Position numbers and translations under genes: made by a program
In this document: positions 41,675-42,029 of the stretch, one piece after another
Layout of the letters: the number at the start of each line of letters is the position of its first letter
Numbering within the stretch: position 1 is the first letter of the stretch
Notes under the pieces: generated by a model
What the model was told of the DNA's origin: nothing
Databases searched by the model: none
Seen by the model: only the letters and a program-made list of their open reading frames with translations
Source of the DNA: Nemertoderma westbladi
Taxonomy: Eukaryota > Xenacoelomorpha > Nemertodermatida > Nemertodermatidae
Length of the DNA: 42,029 bases
Direction: 5' to 3'
NCBI GenBank assembly: GCA_032718475.1
Contig: JAUCBJ010002013.1
Coordinates: 1-42,029 of the forward strand

Positions 41675-42029
41675 AAATACTGATAAATATATTTTGCTTT
41701 TCGCAGGAGGGACAGTATCCCCCTCTGCAGTTAATATAGTGTACGTACATGTGTTAGTTATATCGTTGCGTTTATTTATATTTATACAGGTTTGGATATG
41801 ATCTCTACTAGTTTGATTTTTGTTTTGTCAATTAATTAATTGTGCGGTTAATTTTTCAATCACAGCCTTAATTGGCTACATTGCTTATTGTATGAATGAA
41901 TATAATTAGTTATTAAGACATTATTTTAATTAGTATCTGGTGTGATTAGGTCTACCTTTTACATAACAACAGTACGTCAATGGCGGATATACTACTACTA
42001 CTAAGTCGAGCGAACCCGGACAGTGGCAA
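41675..42029. other. AT-rich spacer to window end
   Basis: No gene, exon or repeat boundary is seen. A short inverted repeat lies near 41710 (GAGGGACAGTATCCCCCTC). Confidence 0.4.

Overview
The window is a piece of an animal (metazoan) nuclear genome dominated by transposable elements. It contains spliced genes with GT-AG introns, a jockey-superfamily LINE, a BEL/Pao LTR retrotransposon, a PIF/Harbinger DNA transposon, a poly-C2H2 zinc-finger gene and AT-rich spacers. The mix of TE families, the many long poly-G/poly-C runs and the recurrent palindrome TAGGCCTA suggest a marine invertebrate, possibly a deuterostome such as an echinoderm or hemichordate. That taxonomic guess is weak.

Layout. 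1-3879 is a DNA transposon with terminal inverted repeats of about 1 kb, built largely from dozens of copies of the 12-bp palindrome TTACTGCAGTAA. It keeps a helix-turn-helix exon and an integrase C-terminal exon but has no catalytic core. 3880-11900 is gene-free repeat territory: a 1.1-kb minisatellite, a small TIR element, GC-rich tandem repeats and two members of a repeat group whose ends recur at 32.8-34.3 kb. 12295-14601 (minus) is one long GC-rich reading frame broken by two in-frame stops. It resembles an exonuclease-like domain followed by zinc knuckles, and it lies between 50-bp perfect direct repeats at 12066 and 15082.

15803-23448 is a BEL/Pao-type LTR retrotransposon with 5-bp target duplications (TTCTG). 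It keeps gag and protease remnants but shows no reverse transcriptase, RNase H or integrase. Its 3' LTR lies 185 bp upstream of the ATG of an intact 13-finger C2H2 gene in the same orientation (23633-25156).

25.2-28.1 kb is mostly unassigned and holds one tRNA-derived SINE-like head. 28081-about 32250 (minus) is a nearly complete LINE: an endonuclease plus reverse transcriptase ORF of 983 residues, preceded in the same frame by a decapeptide-repeat ORF and separated from it by one TGA. 32319-38577 is a 6.26-kb Harbinger element with TAA target duplications. It carries a broken three-exon DDE transposase (minus), a MADF-domain partner (plus), a perfect 133-bp inverted repeat, a 315-bp tandem array and a nested MITE. 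40101-41674 is a 1.57-kb TIR element that is roughly palindromic, built from GTCTGT-type arrays that change strand near its centre.

The only host gene with a clearly intact reading frame is the zinc-finger gene. The LINE ORF and the MADF exons are also open. The other coding traces are decayed or internally deleted transposon genes.
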